Source: Paenibacillus koleovorans NBRC 103111 (GTDB taxonomy: Bacteria > Bacillota > Bacilli > Paenibacillales > NBRC-103111). Taken from it: a DNA stretch of 64,000 bases. The notes under the pieces are model-generated. The model saw only the letters and a list, made by a program, of their open reading frames with translations, ran no database searches and was not told where the DNA came from. The stretch is taken from positions 1 to 64,000 of the forward strand of contig NZ_BIMA01000021.1 in NCBI RefSeq assembly GCF_004000845.1. The letters run 5' to 3'. Shown in pieces: positions 62,317 through 64,000 of the stretch. Every line of letters starts with the position of its first letter. Position 1 is the first letter of the stretch. Made by a program: the position numbers and the translations under genes.

Positions 62317-62913
62317 ATGGCCAACATGGTTCTGGAGATTTGCATAGCGATGCTGCGGACAGGGATTCTCGGATATGGAGGCGGTCCGGCCACGGTGCCG
62401 TTAATCCGGTATGAAGCCGTCACCCGCTACAAGTGGCTGGACGACGACGAGTTCGGGGAGGTGCTGGCGATTGCCAACGCCCTGCCTGGACCGATCGCCA
62501 CCAAGCTGGCCGCTTACCTCGGGTACCGGGTGAAAGGAACCGTAGGCGCCATCGTCGGCGTGTTGGCTCATATTTTGCCGACCTCCGTCGCGATGGTCGC
62601 TTTGTTTTCGTTATTTGCCTTTTTTCAATCGTCGTCGATTGTATCCGGCATGATTTCGGCCGTCGTGCCGGTCGTCTGCGTCATGCTCGGCATGATGGCG
62701 TACGAATTCGGCGAGAAGGCGGTCAAAGGGCTGGGGCTGAAAATCGGCATCGCGGCGTTCGCGCTTTCTTTTTTGCTGCTGCAAATAGGGCGGCTTCACC
62801 CGGCTATCGTCATCGTCGTGTTTTTGGCGTACGGGGCTTTCCACAATAGAGTGCGAGCCAAGCTGTCCAATCGCAAATTGAAAAGAGGGGAAGGCTCCAC
62901 ATGGAGTGGTTGA
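62317..62913 (+). CDS. Chromate transporter family protein, first half
   Basis: The 198-residue membrane protein has the CHR signature 'GILGYGGGPATVPLIRYEAV' and 'ANALPGPIATKLAAYLGY'. Single-domain CHR proteins act as pairs with opposite topology. Chromate or another oxyanion is the family substrate; the real ligand here is unknown. It overlaps the second half by 13 bases. Confidence 0.87.
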   Translation: MANMVLEICIAMLRTGILGYGGGPATVPLIRYEAVTRYKWLDDDEFGEVLAIANALPGPIATKLAAYLGYRVKGTVGAIVGVLAHILPTSVAMVALFSLFAFFQSSSIVSGMISAVVPVVCVMLGMMAYEFGEKAVKGLGLKIGIAAFALSFLLLQIGRLHPAIVIVVFLAYGAFHNRVRAKLSNRKLKRGEGSTWSG

Positions 62914-63431
62914 ACCTGCTAATCGGTTTTTTCGTTGCCAACGTGCTCGGCTACGGGGGAGGCCCTTCCTCCATTCCGCTCATGTATCGGGAAATCGTGA
63001 CGAAGCACCATTGGCTGGACAATGAGCAGTTTTCCAGCATGCTCGCGCTTGGCAATGCGCTTCCAGGCCCAATCGCCACGAAAATCGCGGCATACGTCGG
63101 TTACGACATCGCCGGCTGGCTCGGCGTGCTGATCAGCCTGCTCGCCACCGTCGTGCCGTCCGCGCTTGCTTTGATTGTACTGATGAGAACGCTGCAGCGC
63201 TATAAGCAGTCGACGGTCGTCAAAGGAATGACGCTGCTCGTCCAGCCGGTGATCGCCATCATGATGCTCGTCTTGACGTGGAGCAATTCGATAGATTCCG
63301 TGCACGCGATCGGCATTTATCAATTTTTGGGCATCGCCCTCGTCGCGTGGTATTTGATGGCCCGCCGCAAGGTGCATCCCGCGCTGCTGATCGTTTGCGC
63401 ATTTGTGTACGGGGGCGTAGTCTTGTCGTAG
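62901..63431 (+). CDS. Chromate transporter family protein, second half
   Basis: The 176-residue membrane protein repeats the same signatures ('NVLGYGGGPSSIPLMYREIV', 'LGNALPGPIATKIAAYVGY'). It should form the heterodimer with the preceding protein. AGAGGGGAAGG inside the end of the first gene serves as ribosome site. Confidence 0.87.
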   Translation: MEWLNLLIGFFVANVLGYGGGPSSIPLMYREIVTKHHWLDNEQFSSMLALGNALPGPIATKIAAYVGYDIAGWLGVLISLLATVVPSALALIVLMRTLQRYKQSTVVKGMTLLVQPVIAIMMLVLTWSNSIDSVHAIGIYQFLGIALVAWYLMARRKVHPALLIVCAFVYGGVVLS

Positions 63432-63467
63432 GAGTCATTTGTCCATCAGCCTTTTTGCCAATAAATA

Positions 63468-63512
63468 AACAGGTCAATCAATCGGGGATTCTCCGATGAT
63501 TGGCCTGTTTTT
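63468..63512 (+). terminator. Rho-independent terminator
   Basis: AACAGGTCAATCAATCGG and CCGATGATTGGCCTGTT form a long stem with minor mismatches, followed by TTTTT. It ends the locus that begins at 45.7 kb. Confidence 0.88.
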
Positions 63513-63621
63513 CGTTTGCGAAATCGTACAGCGCCTTAACGTAATCTTTACGAAAAAGCCGATCAAAATTAACAAATTACATACATAATGACTATATCTG
63601 ACAGAGAGGAGATTTTGCAGA

Positions 63622-64000
63622 ATGTACACAACAAGAAAGTCACCATCAAAATTAGTTTCAGCTCTTTTAGTCGTGCTATTAGCTATTTCTGCTCTTGCAA
63701 CGCCTATGACGGCATTGGCAGCAGCGCCTGCGGCAATTCCGACCCAAGTTGCAATCAGTATAGCCGGAGGTGCCCAAGTCGGTAAATCGGCGATGAGTGT
63801 GAACTGGGTAACGGATCCGTCGGTCAATCTTTCAGAAATTATTTATGGTACATCACCTAACCTTGTTGGCGGTGTAAGTAAAAGCGCCGCAATGGCTGCT
63901 CCAGTGGCCACAGATATTTTTCCGGAGAATAACCGGACAGACTTTAAAGCGATTCATGCCTTTAATGTGGTTCTTCAGGATCTTACTCCTGAAACCAAGT
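63622..64000 (+). CDS. Secreted purple-acid-phosphatase-like protein (partial, 3' end outside window)
   Basis: The frame runs to the window edge. It starts with a signal peptide (basic 'TTRKSPSK', hydrophobic core, 'ALAAAPAA' cleavage region). It continues 'IPTQVAISIAGGAQVGKSAM', 'SVNWVTDP' and 'EIIYGTSPNL', the fibronectin-like N-terminal domain of purple acid phosphatases. The catalytic metallophosphoesterase domain would lie downstream. GAGAGGAG precedes the ATG. Confidence 0.72.
   Translation, partial: MYTTRKSPSKLVSALLVVLLAISALATPMTALAAAPAAIPTQVAISIAGGAQVGKSAMSVNWVTDPSVNLSEIIYGTSPNLVGGVSKSAAMAAPVATDIFPENNRTDFKAIHAFNVVLQDLTPETK

Overview
The window looks like a chromosomal segment from a Paenibacillaceae member (Paenibacillus or Cohnella type). 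This is inferred from three kinds of evidence. There are repeated LplB/YtcP-type permeases with lipoprotein binding proteins, and two-membrane-segment AraC sensors. Genes have strong AAGGAGG ribosome sites, a PT-linker surface protein and CcpA-type cre sites. Intergenic DNA is rich in repeats. No rRNA, tRNA, phage, plasmid or intact transposase gene was seen.

Layout. 1-4.2 kb: the end of a surface carbohydrate-binding protein, a DUF4386 membrane protein with an AraC regulator, a regulator remnant and a phosphoesterase. 4.6-15.4 kb: one co-directional locus of three left-handed beta-helix proteins, an alpha/alpha-toroid protein, an ABC importer (two permeases and a lipoprotein, no ATPase), an AraC-type sensor, a Gfo/Idh/MocA oxidoreductase and a nitrilase-family amidase. 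16.8-22.9 kb: a divergent 3-hydroxybutyrate/acetoacetate operon (hbd, thiolase, SCOT A/B, bdh) with a LysR regulator, then an NRDE protein. 23.1-34.9 kb: a sulfatase, a RibD-like reductase, a GC-rich toroid protein, an AraC regulator, and an operon with two ceramidase-like genes (the first frameshifted), a gamma-glutamyltransferase, a sugar nucleotidyltransferase and L-2-hydroxyglutarate oxidase.

35.0-44.7 kb: a tight twelve-gene operon plus an IclR regulator. It encodes a thioesterase, CoA-transferase A/B, two SDRs, two MaoC proteins, a thiolase-fold protein without the usual nucleophilic Cys, its DUF35 partner, a glutarate 2-hydroxylase (GlaH/CsiD), a racemase-family protein and an acyl-CoA dehydrogenase. 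GlaH here and LhgO just upstream form the known glutarate to L-2-hydroxyglutarate to 2-oxoglutarate route. The remaining genes look like CoA-dependent degradation of a dicarboxylic or branched acid.

45.7-63.4 kb: a second carbohydrate locus with two paralogous binding lipoproteins that share nearly the same promoter and cre layout, one permease pair, a DegT-type aminotransferase, two Gfo/Idh/MocA proteins, a TIM-barrel/NagB-like fusion, an AraC sensor, an amidohydrolase, NagA, an AllA-like protein, a ceramidase-like protein and a split chromate-type transporter. It probably imports and dismantles an amino-sugar compound. The window ends inside a secreted purple-acid-phosphatase-like gene.

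The most unusual large-scale structure is a composite repeat (about 410 bp element A with a long hairpin, next to a ~50 bp tandem array B). It occurs at 15.5-16.2 kb and again, inverted, at 44.7-45.5 kb, bracketing about 28.5 kb that carries the ketone-body and glutarate/CoA operons. Other notable items are three genes whose best start is CTG behind a good Shine-Dalgarno, a one-base frameshift in a tandemly duplicated gene, and the sugar isomerase/NagB-like fusion with altered active-site residues.
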